IMG/VR virus record: IMGVR_UViG_3300036857_000074
Location: 1-52,049 of that record
Source: a virus
Strand: one strand, 5' to 3'
DNA length: 52,049 bases
Made by a program: the position numbers and the translations under genes. The stretch's first letter is position 1. The number at the start of each line of letters is the position of its first letter. Under the pieces are notes generated by a model. It was not told the DNA's origin. It made no database searches and saw nothing but the letters and a program-made list of their open reading frames with translations. Below are positions 8,188 through 16,097 of the stretch, in pieces.

Positions 8188-8432
8188 CGGCTCTTGCCCT
8201 TCTTGTAGCCCGGTCCGGTCACGGTCCCGCGCTTGGTACCCACGCTGGCGACTTTGTTGCCGTGACGCCGCCGGACCGCTTTGGCCACGTGCTGGTAGCT
8301 CCCATAGGTCCCCTTCTGGCGAGCCCTGGCCAGCGCGTTCCGGGCTCGCTTGACGGTGTCGATGGGGTACCGGCGTTGTTTGGGGTACGCGAATGCGCTG
8401 GACGGTAGCTTCTTGCGCCTGCTCGCCTTCAT
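8184..8432 (-). CDS. Small basic head-region protein (DUF6582-like)
   Basis: An 82-residue strongly basic protein with FAYPKQRRYPIDTVKRARNA and a central LARARQKGTY followed by AVRRRHGNK. The phrase FAYP..R.YPI and subsequent RARNALA motif recur in a small family encoded next to phage maturation proteases, which I recall as DUF6582. The basic tail (GTKRGTVTGPGYKKGKSR) could contact DNA or the portal. ATG at 8432. Confidence 0.62.
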   Translation of the reverse strand: MKASRRKKLPSSAFAYPKQRRYPIDTVKRARNALARARQKGTYGSYQHVAKAVRRRHGNKVASVGTKRGTVTGPGYKKGKSR

Positions 8433-8435
8433 GAC

Positions 8436-8840
8436 TTAGCCGTTCAGCCGCCCGGTGGTGACGAGGATCTTGGCTGCCTTCGCCCGCTCCTGCGTCTTGA
8501 TCTCCGCCGCCGTCAGCTGGTACTTGGACGGGTCATAGGCGGGGATGTCGCCTGCGAACACCCGCTCGCGGACCCGCGTTGTCCCGTTGAAGCAGATGAT
8601 GACGTGTTCGCCCTCGCTCGTGAACGTTGCGTCATACTGGAAGATGCCAGGCATCCCGCTCCCATCCGGAGCGGTCATCTGGCCCATGGGGACCTGTGCG
8701 CCCGTCTCGTCCAGCTGGACGTACGGCAGCTCAAAGGAGGCGCACTCGACCGTCCAGGACATATTGTCGCCCTGAACAGGCGTCAGGTCCATCGTGATCG
8801 CGCCCTCCTCGCCTTCAATTGCGACTGGGTCAACACCCAT
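8436..8840 (-). CDS. Head protein of unknown function
   Basis: A 134-residue protein between the portal-MuF fusion and the protease. It is beta-rich (GAITMDLTPVQGDNMSWTVE; GIFQYDATFTSEGEHVIICF) with a helical C-terminus (LTAAEIKTQERAKAAKILVT). The ATG at 8840 is chosen because AAAGGAG lies eight bases upstream and it follows the portal stop; a longer reading back to 8939 would overlap the portal gene and has no ribosome site. Function unknown. Confidence 0.62.
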   Translation of the reverse strand: MGVDPVAIEGEEGAITMDLTPVQGDNMSWTVECASFELPYVQLDETGAQVPMGQMTAPDGSGMPGIFQYDATFTSEGEHVIICFNGTTRVRERVFAGDIPAYDPSKYQLTAAEIKTQERAKAAKILVTTGRLNG

Positions 8841-8841
8841 A

Positions 8842-11055
8842 TCAGTAGCTCCTTTCACCTTCATACGTTGCCACGACCGTTCCCCGACAGCGACCTCCGC
8901 CTTCACAGTCAATGTAGCCTCCTCCCGCGTACAGCGCAAAGGCGTCCTCCTCCGTCAGCTCAGTCCCGTCGATGTCCATACAAGGACCGCACGTGTTGGC
9001 GTCGAGCAGTTCAGACGAGTACATGGTGATCCGGTTCCCATCGTCGCTCGCGTCCGTGAACACTTCAGTCCGCGCCTGGTTGACCGCCTCGTTGATCATC
9101 CCCTTGAGCTGATCACTCGCGTACACGTCCACCCGGGCGATCATGTCGTTGTAGACCTTGTCAGCCAGATCGTTCATCTGGGTGTACGATGCCTTGACCT
9201 TGGCGGTGAGCCGCTGCGCGTTCCCGGTCAGGCTCGCCCGGAGGCTGCTGGCGTGATCGGCCGCCATGATTCGCCCCTTGTCGCCCGCGATCAGGTGCTT
9301 GGACCCGCCGTAGTGGACAGCCTTCAGGAGCCCCTGCTTGACCAACTCCTCGCGAGCCCGGCCGGTGGCCACGTGAGCGGTCTGACCGATCACCTTCATG
9401 AACGCCTCCTCCGCCGCTGCTGCCGCGGCCGGAGCACCACGCCCCGCCTCCTCCATCGCCGCCGCCGCTTCACTCGCAGCGTCTGCTCCCGCCTTGGCCA
9501 CGACCTCGACCACGTTGTCTGCGGTAGCTCCTTGGATGGCCTTCTGAATCCGGTCCATCATCGCCGCCCGCTCCGCGTTCCACGCTGCTTCCGCGTCCGA
9601 CAGGCCAGCTTCTGCGTCCTCGTCTAGCCCAGCGAAATCAGTTCCAGCGCGGACCTCGTGGGGGTAGGGCTGGCGGCGTAGCGGGCGAGCCGGGAGACGT
9701 GGGCTAGGCATGGCAGACGGGCTCACGGCCGGGTCCGGCTCCGCCGCGGCGTGAGGGTGGCGGGAGGACGGCAGGCCAAACCGCCCTCCTCGCCGGGCGG
9801 AGGTCTGGGGCACTTGACCGGTGTCCGACAAACCGGTCGCGACCTCCGGTGGCAGCTGGGCGCCAGCAAAGTCCTGCAGCGTGGGCTTTGCCTGCTCGTC
9901 CCGGACGTAACCCAGCGTGGGTGTACGTACGGCTGCTGGGTCAACGTTCCAGTTCCACCAGTCCTCGATGACGTACTGGACGGTGGTCGCGACTACCCAG
10001 TCTGCAATGAACGTCTGTTGCTCCGCGAACCAGTCGATGAAGGACTGGCCCAGAGCCCGGGAGCCCGTCTCCGTCTGGCCCAGCTGCATGAACATCATCA
10101 GCATGGACCTGGCCATCTCCTCATTCTGGAACCGGATCGAGCCGATGGTGTCTGGGATCGAGCCTTCTGTCCCCACCAGCCGTAGCTTGGTCTGGTTCGG
10201 GACCGCTCCGCCGCCTCGCTCGCCCACCTTGTACTCCTGGGCCATGTCGTCGAGAGCCTGGATGTCTGTCGGGCTCGCGCCCGGCGGAGCCTCGATGATT
10301 GGCATCCCGACGCCGTTGCGCTCGTGTTTGATGGCGTCCACCCGGAGCAGTCTGTCCTTGACCAACCAGTTCCGGTACATCGGCCGGTAGATGGAACGGC
10401 CGATCCAGTTGCCCGGCTCCTGGTCCCAGATGTACGCCACGAGCCGGTCCACCGGTATCTCCGGCGGAGGCATCCCGGCCGTCCCGAACCCCTGTGTGAT
10501 GGACACGAGCCCGCCGTCATCGGCCACCTTGATCTCTGTGATCGTCCGCGGGTGGCGTGGCCCTAGCTTCCGGAGCCTCCACACCTGGGAGCGGTTGGGT
10601 CCATCGGTCGTGATGTCGCCCACCTGCTCAAAGTAGTAATGGCCATAGATCATGGCCTTCAGCAACGTCTGTAGATGCCTGTACCAGCCGAACCGCCCCT
10701 GGGAGCGGAGCCGGGCGGACTTGGACCCGTCCGTGAGAGCCTGCTTGGCAGCATCAGCCCCCACGACCAGGTTCAAGTCCGCCGCAAGGAGGTCGGTGTA
10801 GAACGGGTCGCACTCGTTGGGGTCCAGATACCAGCCATAGCGCATCAGCGCAGCGGTCGCGCCCAAGTACAGACCTTGGCACTGGGCGTCGTTTCGCATC
10901 TGGTCGAACCACTCGATGGAGCGTGGCCACTGGAGTTCGGGAGCCTTCTCCGCGTCGTCCATGAACTGGGACCACGGCAGGACGCCTGTCCAGTTGTAGA
11001 CCGTCGAGACGGCTGTGCCTCGCTCCGTCGTGGGTGCGTTCCCGTTCACCGCCAT
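8842..11055 (-). CDS. Portal protein fused to MuF-like morphogenesis domain
   Basis: A 737-residue protein. Residues 1-430 are a portal of the DUF935/Mu gp29-like type: WPRSIEWFDQMRNDAQCQGL, LKAMIYGHYYFEQV, NWIGRSIYRPMYRNWLVKDR, DAIKHERNGVGMPI and FIDWFAEQQTFIADWVV. The middle (about 430-500) is a low-complexity linker. The last about 100 residues carry a MuF-like domain (NQARTEVFTDASDDGNR, LLDANTCGPCMDIDGTE, GGRCRGTVV). Usually portal and MuF are separate genes; here they form one ORF. The portal forms the dodecameric DNA gate at one capsid vertex. Confidence 0.9.
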   Translation of the reverse strand: MAVNGNAPTTERGTAVSTVYNWTGVLPWSQFMDDAEKAPELQWPRSIEWFDQMRNDAQCQGLYLGATAALMRYGWYLDPNECDPFYTDLLAADLNLVVGADAAKQALTDGSKSARLRSQGRFGWYRHLQTLLKAMIYGHYYFEQVGDITTDGPNRSQVWRLRKLGPRHPRTITEIKVADDGGLVSITQGFGTAGMPPPEIPVDRLVAYIWDQEPGNWIGRSIYRPMYRNWLVKDRLLRVDAIKHERNGVGMPIIEAPPGASPTDIQALDDMAQEYKVGERGGGAVPNQTKLRLVGTEGSIPDTIGSIRFQNEEMARSMLMMFMQLGQTETGSRALGQSFIDWFAEQQTFIADWVVATTVQYVIEDWWNWNVDPAAVRTPTLGYVRDEQAKPTLQDFAGAQLPPEVATGLSDTGQVPQTSARRGGRFGLPSSRHPHAAAEPDPAVSPSAMPSPRLPARPLRRQPYPHEVRAGTDFAGLDEDAEAGLSDAEAAWNAERAAMMDRIQKAIQGATADNVVEVVAKAGADAASEAAAAMEEAGRGAPAAAAAAEEAFMKVIGQTAHVATGRAREELVKQGLLKAVHYGGSKHLIAGDKGRIMAADHASSLRASLTGNAQRLTAKVKASYTQMNDLADKVYNDMIARVDVYASDQLKGMINEAVNQARTEVFTDASDDGNRITMYSSELLDANTCGPCMDIDGTELTEEDAFALYAGGGYIDCEGGGRCRGTVVATYEGERSY

Positions 11056-11058
11056 CAG

Positions 11059-11235
11059 CTAGTCCCCGCCCTCGTCACCCTCCGCGGGCTCTGACTTCTC
11101 CCGCTCCTGCTCGACGCGAGCCCGCTCAGCCGACTGCTGGCTCTCATCGTCCTGGCCCTCGTCCTGCGCCTCCTCCTGAGGCTCCTGCTCCGGCTCCTTC
11201 TCCACTGCGCCCTCCTTTGGTTGATCAGTTGTCAT
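11059..11235 (-). CDS. Small acidic protein in lysis/portal interval
   Basis: A 58-residue protein starting at ATG 11235, overlapping the holin-like gene by 11 bases. It is composed almost entirely of charged residues and Gln (EKEPEQEPQEEAQDEGQDDE, AERARVEQEREKSEPAEGDE) and would be disordered or coiled. No motif was recognised. It could be a small scaffold-like or antiholin-like accessory, but nothing in the sequence shows this. Confidence 0.5.
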   Translation of the reverse strand: MTTDQPKEGAVEKEPEQEPQEEAQDEGQDDESQQSAERARVEQEREKSEPAEGDEGGD

Positions 11236-11440
11236 CGTCCCGGTTCCTTCCAACACCAAGATAGGTCGCCAGGGCACCAACAGCAGCGCCCAGAGCCGTC
11301 GACAAGACACCCGCCTCTTGATCGGAGACGTGGCCATGGCCGCTGAAGAACTCCACGGCAATCAGCAGGATCAGCGTGAGGCTGACGCCGGTCGCGAGAA
11401 CGACAGCCACGATGTCTCGACCGTTCCATGGGTGCTTCAC
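11225..11440 (-). CDS. Holin-like membrane protein
   Basis: A 71-residue protein with two hydrophobic segments: IVAVVLATGVSLTLILLIAV (about residues 10-29) and TALGAAVGALATYLGVG (about 48-64), then a charged end RNRDDDN. This topology fits a small holin that opens the membrane for the endolysin encoded immediately upstream in the transcript. The start is GTG at 11440, sharing one base with the endolysin stop (TAGTG), so translation is coupled. Confidence 0.78.
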   Translation of the reverse strand: MKHPWNGRDIVAVVLATGVSLTLILLIAVEFFSGHGHVSDQEAGVLSTALGAAVGALATYLGVGRNRDDDN

Positions 11441-12327
11441 TACCCAGGCACCGGAGCGAACCCGACGAACCCGGCCACGGACTTCCCAGCTTGTCCACCG
11501 TTCCATCCGTTCTGGCCCGGCTTCTGCCACGTGTAGACCAGCGAGCCGTTCCGCTTCTTGCCCACGAGCGTGAGGGCACCGCTCGCGGAGCGGTCCGCGG
11601 AGATGGACACCACGTCCTTGGCCTCGCAGAACTTGCTCATCCCGGCCGGACCCTTGCCGGACTCGCCGCCGTTCCACTTGGTTGCCCCCTTGTTCTGCCA
11701 CGTGTACCACACCCAACCGTCGTGTAGCTCAAACACGTGGATGCCATCGCTCCAGTTGAGTGCGACCGCCACTTGGTCCTCCTCGTCTTGTTCGGTGGGC
11801 GCTGGAGCCCCGCCGCCGCCGCGGGCGAGGTCCAGCACATAGTCCATTGGGAAGCCAGGCCCACAGTCCCAGTGACCGCCGCCCCAACTCCCTAGCTCGT
11901 TGTGTTGACAGACGCCGCGGCCGGAGCCCTGGGCCTGTGAAGAGTTCAGCTTGGTGATGGGGAGCCCGTAATGAGCCGCCTCCTCCGCGATCCACGCCGC
12001 CGTATTGCGCAGCATCGCATCGTGGTTGTTGCGCCACTCGTTGGTAGACCAGGAGGCGAACCCGCACAACTCGATCTGGACAGCCACCGGGTTCGCCCCG
12101 GCCGCGGTCCACGCCTTGTTCCCGCGCTTGACGTACTCCCCGATGACGTTGGGCTTGTCGTCTGCTCCCGTGTGGGACGAGACGCCTGCCCCGCTTGAGG
12201 CAAAGAAGTTGCCCAGGCTCTCGATGGTCCGGGCTCCCTCAGCAGTATGGAGGACGATCAGCCGGACGCCTGCGCCGCCCCTGCTGGAGTAGTTGGGCGA
12301 TGGGATCCAGACGCGCTTGATGGCCAT
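11440..12327 (-). CDS. Endolysin: N-acetylmuramoyl-L-alanine amidase with C-terminal repeat domain
   Basis: A 295-residue enzyme. Residues about 5-170 form an amidase_2/PGRP-type domain: LIVLHTAEG (His27), YVKRGNKAWTAAGAN, VQIELCGF, and GHWDCGPGFPMDYVLDLA, with His27 and a downstream His as likely zinc ligands. The C-terminal part (about 185-295) has repeats of the form V.YTWQ.....WNGG..GK...G, resembling a carbohydrate-binding beta-propeller/lectin module that would target the cell wall. ATG at 12327 overlaps the preceding stop by one base. It cleaves between MurNAc and the peptide stem at lysis. Confidence 0.93.
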   Translation of the reverse strand: MAIKRVWIPSPNYSSRGGAGVRLIVLHTAEGARTIESLGNFFASSGAGVSSHTGADDKPNVIGEYVKRGNKAWTAAGANPVAVQIELCGFASWSTNEWRNNHDAMLRNTAAWIAEEAAHYGLPITKLNSSQAQGSGRGVCQHNELGSWGGGHWDCGPGFPMDYVLDLARGGGGAPAPTEQDEEDQVAVALNWSDGIHVFELHDGWVWYTWQNKGATKWNGGESGKGPAGMSKFCEAKDVVSISADRSASGALTLVGKKRNGSLVYTWQKPGQNGWNGGQAGKSVAGFVGFAPVPG

Positions 12328-12497
12328 CAGTCCTCCCTCAAGCTATCCAGGAACCCGGGACCGTGCCTGCGCTCGACCTCGATGCGCCGCGGGTCCGCCG
12401 GGTCCAGAAACCGCGCATCAGCGTCCGCGTCGAGCGGTGGCAGGTGCTCGTGCGGCTCCTGCTCCGGCTCCGGGACTGGGCTGACGTCGTCACTCAT
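12327..12497 (-). CDS. Small acidic protein in lysis block
   Basis: A 56-residue protein missed by simple length filters. ATG at 12497 overlaps the collagen-like gene stop by four bases (ATGA), and its TGA shares a base with the endolysin start, so it is locked into the operon. It is Pro/Glu-rich at the N-terminus ([20 protein letters not shown]) and ends [13 protein letters not shown]. Tight coupling on both sides is the main evidence that it is translated. Function unknown. Confidence 0.65.
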   Translation of the reverse strand: MSDDVSPVPEPEQEPHEHLPPLDADADARFLDPADPRRIEVERRHGPGFLDSLRED

Positions 12498-12817
12498 TTG
12501 ATACACCCGTACATAGTCACTTGACCTCCAGGATGGTTGATCACGACCTCGCCGGGGACGAACCCGCCTGGGCAGGCTACAGAGCCGCTTGGCCCCTGGG
12601 GTCCGGCGGGTCCCCTTGGACCGGGTGGTCCCGCCGGACCCGTTGGTCCCGCCGGTCCAGCTGGTCCCGGCTCCCCGTTGTGAAGGGTGATGGTCACTGT
12701 CTTCTGCGGTGCTGGTGGGTTGTCTGCTCCCAACGCCATTGCCACCAGCCCTCCCGCTCCAGCCGCGAGTACCAGCGAGCCTCCCATGACCGCGCTAATC
12801 ACCTTCATGCTCGCCAT
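12494..12817 (-). CDS. Secreted or membrane-anchored collagen-like protein
   Basis: A 107-residue protein with an N-terminal hydrophobic segment ([18 protein letters not shown]), a short linker, about ten Gly-X-Y triplets ([20 protein letters not shown] and following) and a compact C-terminus with two cysteines ([11 protein letters not shown] ... [11 protein letters not shown]). The triplets should form a collagen-type triple helix outside the membrane. ATG at 12817 is used; ATG at 12808 is an alternative. Its position in the lysis block suggests a role at the envelope, possibly spanin-like or host-surface directed, but this is inference. Confidence 0.72.
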   Translation of the reverse strand: MASMKVISAVMGGSLVLAAGAGGLVAMALGADNPPAPQKTVTITLHNGEPGPAGPAGPTGPAGPPGPRGPAGPQGPSGSVACPGGFVPGEVVINHPGGQVTMYGCIK

Positions 12818-12956
12818 GCTCCAGCCCCTCCTTGTAGGCGTCGAGCCGCGCATCGCAGGCATCCTTCTCGTGCGCAATCACCTTCTTGATGACCCAGCCG
12901 GAGCCGAGTATGGAGCCCAAGGCCGCAAGGAACGCTGTGATCCATTCCCATGACAC
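12795..12956 (-). CDS. Small membrane protein with coiled C-terminus (lysis block)
   Basis: A 53-residue protein starting at GTG 12956: an N-terminal membrane segment ([20 protein letters not shown]) followed by a charged helical tail ([20 protein letters not shown]). One membrane anchor plus coiled domain is seen in small phage lysis accessories. The gene follows a 30-codon membrane protein and overlaps the collagen-like gene by 23 bases. Start choice is uncertain because the ribosome site is weak, but the frame reads as protein throughout. Confidence 0.65.
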   Translation of the reverse strand: MSWEWITAFLAALGSILGSGWVIKKVIAHEKDACDARLDAYKEGLEHGEHEGD

Positions 12957-12961
12957 TCACT

Positions 12962-13054
12962 CTACACCAGCTTGATGATCACCAGAGCGATAGCCGCCCA
13001 GATCAGGAGCCCGGCCGCGATTGCGGCCACGGCGTGGATCCAGGACTTGAACAT
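12962..13054 (-). CDS. 30-residue membrane peptide, possible second holin or antiholin
   Basis: A very short ORF with an excellent ribosome site (GGAGGGGCAAC before ATG 13054). It encodes a single hydrophobic helix: MFKSWIHAVAAIAAGLLIWA followed by AIALVIIKLV. It sits between the terminase large subunit stop and the next small membrane protein at close spacing. Single-helix peptides in lysis blocks can act as holins, antiholins or pinholins; the sequence cannot tell which. Confidence 0.62.
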   Translation of the reverse strand: MFKSWIHAVAAIAAGLLIWAAIALVIIKLV

Positions 13055-13069
13055 GTTGCCCCTCCACAG

Positions 13070-14575
13070 CTACCACTTGCGCTCCAGGAGGTCCGCCGTG
13101 AGGCTCGCCTCGTCCACGCCCCGGCCGTCTGCTCGACGTGCCTTGGGGATGTAGAAGGAGCCCTGTCCAGCGCACGTCGATTGCATGACGGCGTCCGCCC
13201 GGTCCGGGCTGGGCATGCCTCGCCGCTCCATGTCCTCCTTGGACTCGATGAGGATGCGCCCATCGGACCGGATCGTGTACTTGATCGCGAGCAGTTGGGA
13301 GATGAGCTTGTCGTCCTCTCCGTCCGGTGGGAGGTCATACAGCCCCTCCTCCAAGCCCTGTCGGAACGTCCACCACTGCTCCGCCCGCCGGTTGACGAAC
13401 CGCTTCTGTGCCTGAGCGGTGGATGGCTTCTCGCTTGCGACGAATGGGACCACCGGGAACCCCTGCTCACGCAGCCGGTCGAACACGCCGCCGCCGATGC
13501 CCACGGTGTCGATGTGCGCCGGAGCGTACCCAAACGTCTCGTTGAGAGCCTGGGCCATCCGGCCGCTGGTCACCATCGTGTCCTGCTTGTTGGCCACCCA
13601 CTCCATCCGGATCATCCCAGCCCGGTTCCGGTAACACGCCGTCTCGTTGGAGCCCTGGCGGGCCACGTCGAGCCCGAACACGCCCGGCTCGCCCAGGGCA
13701 AACCCGGATAGGTCCTGCTCCTGCGCCCGGCGGACCCATGACGGGTAGATCAGCGTCTCCTCGCTGACCTCCGGGAACTCCGCCAAGACCTTGGAGGTGT
13801 ACAGAGGCGAGCCCACACCCCAAGATCGCCCCACCTCCTCGACCCACTCAGGGGACACCAAGCGGTCCAGGACATCCTGTGGGCAGGGCTCGCCAGTGAA
13901 CGCCGGGGTGTCGAATGCGGAGATGGTGATCACATTCCACCCGCTCGACGGCCGACAAACCCGCTCAAACTCGCTCGATGGATCGTCAGGGTTCCCAATC
14001 GCGAGGACCCTGTTGGTTGGGCTCGTGAGCAGCGTGTCAATGGCGGTCCACAACCATTTGGGAACGCCGCCCGCCTCATCCAGCAACACGAGGACGTACT
14101 TGGCGTGGATGCCCTGGAACGCGGTCGCAGCCTCCTCCTGGTTCCGGAGGTCTTGAGGCTTGCGCCCGTATGCGACCAGGGTCCCGTCCCACTTCCACTC
14201 TGGCGTGTCGCCCTCCGTGATGTAGCCCGGGAGCCCCGCCTTGCGGTGGGCAACGCGGATGTACCGCCAGAGGATCGCCTTGACCTGGTTGGTGCTGGGA
14301 GCCGTGGTTACCACGAACACGTCGTCAATAGGGTGGGTGTCCAGCCACCAGGCAACCGCCCTGCTCGCGATGTGGGACTTGCCCGTGGAGTGGGCGGACT
14401 TGACGGCCGTCTTGCGGTTGTCCCGGATGGAGTCCATGATCCGGTCCTGCTCGCTCCACGTGTGCTCGTGGAGGCGAGCAGACACCCAGGCCGGTCCGCG
14501 GCTCGCCATCGGGTCCGGCTGCGGGTCGAGCCCGTCCGCTATGCGCTCCAGGAACCGGGTGCGCTGGTCCATCAT
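13070..14575 (-). CDS. Terminase large subunit
   Basis: A 501-residue packaging motor. ATPase motifs: Walker A-like SAHSTGKS, Walker B LVLLDEA with the catalytic Glu, and VLAIGNPDDP after it (motif III region). The RNase H-like nuclease has VFGLDVARQG as the first acidic strand and a final acidic motif in DRADAVM. Length is standard. The gene follows a small-subunit candidate and a short zinc-ribbon ORF, with start ATG at 14575 overlapping the latter by four bases. It cuts and translocates concatemeric DNA into the portal. Confidence 0.95.
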   Translation of the reverse strand: MMDQRTRFLERIADGLDPQPDPMASRGPAWVSARLHEHTWSEQDRIMDSIRDNRKTAVKSAHSTGKSHIASRAVAWWLDTHPIDDVFVVTTAPSTNQVKAILWRYIRVAHRKAGLPGYITEGDTPEWKWDGTLVAYGRKPQDLRNQEEAATAFQGIHAKYVLVLLDEAGGVPKWLWTAIDTLLTSPTNRVLAIGNPDDPSSEFERVCRPSSGWNVITISAFDTPAFTGEPCPQDVLDRLVSPEWVEEVGRSWGVGSPLYTSKVLAEFPEVSEETLIYPSWVRRAQEQDLSGFALGEPGVFGLDVARQGSNETACYRNRAGMIRMEWVANKQDTMVTSGRMAQALNETFGYAPAHIDTVGIGGGVFDRLREQGFPVVPFVASEKPSTAQAQKRFVNRRAEQWWTFRQGLEEGLYDLPPDGEDDKLISQLLAIKYTIRSDGRILIESKEDMERRGMPSPDRADAVMQSTCAGQGSFYIPKARRADGRGVDEASLTADLLERKW

Positions 14576-14829
14576 CTCAGCGCGTCCTCCAGGTAGTGGA
14601 ACAGGTCCTCGTCACGGAGCACCACGCCGTGTACCGGACACAGGTACCACAACGCCTGCCAATCGTAGACCGTCCGGCGCAGACACCTGGGGCATAGTAT
14701 GGGCGTGGTGGGGCGGACCGGGAGATTGGCAGAGGTCATGTCAGCCACCTTGACGATCTGGATGTTGACGTGCTGCGAGTGCGGTGGGAGCCGCAGGTAC
14801 AGCCTCGCAAGGAACTGGGGCTTGGTCAC
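14572..14829 (-). CDS. Small zinc-ribbon protein between terminase genes
   Basis: An 85-residue protein overlapping both terminase genes by four bases (ATGA junctions), so its translation is coupled to packaging genes. The central region has CPRCLRRTVYDWQALWYLCP followed by VHG, a probable zinc ribbon (two CXXC/CXXH-like pairs). The second half of the ORF includes a plus-strand copy of the genome's composite repeat (14686-14734). Function unknown; a small DNA- or terminase-binding partner is plausible. Confidence 0.7.
   Translation of the reverse strand: MTKPQFLARLYLRLPPHSQHVNIQIVKVADMTSANLPVRPTTPILCPRCLRRTVYDWQALWYLCPVHGVVLRDEDLFHYLEDALR
14686..14734 (+). repeat. Composite repeat element 2 (inside zinc-ribbon gene)
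   Basis: On the plus strand, CCTGGGGCATAGTATGGG is followed by GGGAGATTGGCAGAG at 14720-14734. The second half is identical to the copy at 39934-39948, including flanking GG and TCAT. It is oriented against the genes and lies within coding sequence, so it may act as a protein binding site rather than a promoter. Confidence 0.42.
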
Positions 14830-15353
14830 GCCGCGACCTCTGGGAGAGCCGTCCCCTCAACCAACCGCCGCCTGATCCCCTCGCCCAACAGCCTGACCTG
14901 CTCATTGTTCAGCCCGGCGTCGTTGGCGGCAGCCCGGATCGCCGCAAGCACCCACGTGGCCTTCTGCTCCTCCACCGCGACCTGACGCTCAGCGATCCCT
15001 AGCCTGGTCATGTCAGCAGCGATCTGGTGGACCTCGACCCTGAGAGCCGCCTCCAGCTTGTACCACTTGTTCGGCTCGACCCGGACGTTGCCCTGGGCGT
15101 CCCAGTACTTGACCCAGAACTCGTCCACTGGTACATCGTCAGCGTAGCTCGCGGCCACGTACAGCGAGCCCATCGCCCGGTCGAGCACCAGCTGGAGAGC
15201 CTGGGCCACGGAGGTCCGCGACTCCAGCCACCTGGGATCGTCACCGCACAACTCACTCGCCTCAGCCCAGAGGACCCGGCGGACGGTCATGCGTCGCTTC
15301 CGCCGGGCTCGCTCGCCCTGAGGCATCACTCGACCTTTGCCACGCCCACTCAC
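14826..15353 (-). CDS. Putative terminase small subunit
   Basis: A 175-residue helical protein immediately before the terminase genes. A basic N-terminus (GERARRKRRMTVRRVLWAEA) is followed by helical segments (VAQALQLVLDRAMGSLYVAA; LEAALRVEVHQIAADMTRLG; IRAAANDAGLNNEQVRLLGE). Small subunits recognise packaging sites and stimulate the large subunit; their sequences vary, so the call depends on position and helix pattern. ATG 15353 is used; an internal ATG 27 bases downstream is possible. Confidence 0.7.
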   Translation of the reverse strand: MSGRGKGRVMPQGERARRKRRMTVRRVLWAEASELCGDDPRWLESRTSVAQALQLVLDRAMGSLYVAASYADDVPVDEFWVKYWDAQGNVRVEPNKWYKLEAALRVEVHQIAADMTRLGIAERQVAVEEQKATWVLAAIRAAANDAGLNNEQVRLLGEGIRRRLVEGTALPEVAA

Positions 15354-15361
15354 AGGGCGGG

Positions 15362-15391
15362 AGCGTAGCTCGACGGACGTTGGTCAGTCAA
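15362..15391 (-). promoter_or_regulatory. Candidate late promoter upstream of terminase operon
   Basis: Minus-strand TTGACT (15386-15391) and TACGCT (15362-15367) are separated by 18 bases, a fair housekeeping-sigma promoter, just after a cluster of terminator-like hairpins and just before the terminase small subunit. It would start transcription of the virion genes. A second TTGACC lies nine bases upstream. No experimental support. Confidence 0.42.
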
Positions 15392-15419
15392 GGGGTCAAT
15401 CCTCCCGCGCTGAACGCCC

Positions 15420-15468
15420 GCCCGCGCCCGCGGGCGAGCCGCTGGCCGACCTCCGGGCGGCTACGCCC
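15420..15468 (-). terminator. Terminator-like hairpins between early and late blocks
   Basis: Two GC-rich inverted repeats lie in the 154-bp gene-free stretch 15354-15507: GCCCGCG-CC-CGCGGGC at 15420-15435 and GGGCG-GCTA-CGCCC at 15455-15468. Neither has a clear U tract, as is common in high-GC genomes. The location at the boundary between the replication block and the terminase operon suits transcription termination. Confidence 0.5.
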
Positions 15469-15507
15469 AGCGGAGGGGATTGCCCCGCCTTGCGAGGCAC
15501 GCCCGCC

Positions 15508-15930
15508 CTAGTCCTCACGAGGAGCCCCTGGCCAGGCGGCTCGCGGGTGCGCCTCCAGTATCTCGATCCGCCAACCTGAGGGGGATCGAGTGAACACCCT
15601 CTTGCCCCAATGCTCCTCCGCCTCGTACACAGGCCAGTCCTTGGTCCGAACAACGCGAGCGAATTGCGACCCGATCACGACCGCGACATGTGACCGGCCG
15701 CCGACTCCAAGCGGAGCCTGCGGCAACTCGTACGCCGGAACGGGCACGAGATGGATCCACGAGGACGCCCACCCCTCAGCAGCGAGACCAGGCCAGGATC
15801 GCAGCCACTCGGTGTGCCCCATTTGACGAGTCCTTTGGAGCCGTTTGTACCCCAACCACGCCCAGAATCCCAGCTCAGCGGTCACCAGCGAATTGTCAAT
15901 TTCAAGTGTCACGTGACTGATCAAAAACAC
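15508..15930 (-). CDS. Hypothetical protein at end of replication block
   Basis: About 140 residues, ending RRAAWPGAPRED-like (EILEAHPRAAWPGAPRED). The body reads as protein: VTLEIDNSLVTAELGFWAWL, HTEWLRSWPGLAAEGWASSW and SHVAVVIGSQFARVVRTKDW. The frame stays open to 16023, but the upstream part contains a composite repeat element, and a GGAGG ribosome site precedes GTG 15930/TTG 15924, so a start there is preferred. No family recognised. Confidence 0.55.
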   Translation of the reverse strand: MFLISHVTLEIDNSLVTAELGFWAWLGYKRLQRTRQMGHTEWLRSWPGLAAEGWASSWIHLVPVPAYELPQAPLGVGGRSHVAVVIGSQFARVVRTKDWPVYEAEEHWGKRVFTRSPSGWRIEILEAHPRAAWPGAPRED

Positions 15931-15972
15931 CAACCTCCAACCAAACACAGATTGTTCATTAGAGCCACCTCC

Positions 15973-16013
15973 CTGCCATTCTCTGCCAATCCCATGTCGC
16001 AGCTGGACTAGGA
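15973..16013 (-). repeat. Composite repeat element 3
   Basis: Minus-strand TCCTAGTCCAG, then GGGATTGGCAGAGAATGGCAGG, lie just upstream of the hypothetical gene's ribosome site. TCCTAGTCCAG and GATTGGCAGAGAA are shared with the element before the baseplate J gene (43474-43519). The surrounding 100 bases are more AT-rich than average. Confidence 0.45.
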
Positions 16014-16097
16014 GACAGACCAAGTCATCGCGTCAAGTCCTCCCTGCTATTTGCCAACTTTTTGGCTCCGAGCAGAAGCCATTGAACCGCAATCCGG

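Noticed and set aside
6331-8208. A 625-codon plus-strand ORF
   Set aside because: It is antisense to the protease and decoration genes, Arg/Leu/Pro-rich without motifs, and is a GC-rich shadow frame.
12600-12670. Short-period repeats suggestive of a CRISPR or tandem repeat
   Set aside because: They encode Gly-X-Y triplets of a collagen-like protein; no spacer-repeat structure.
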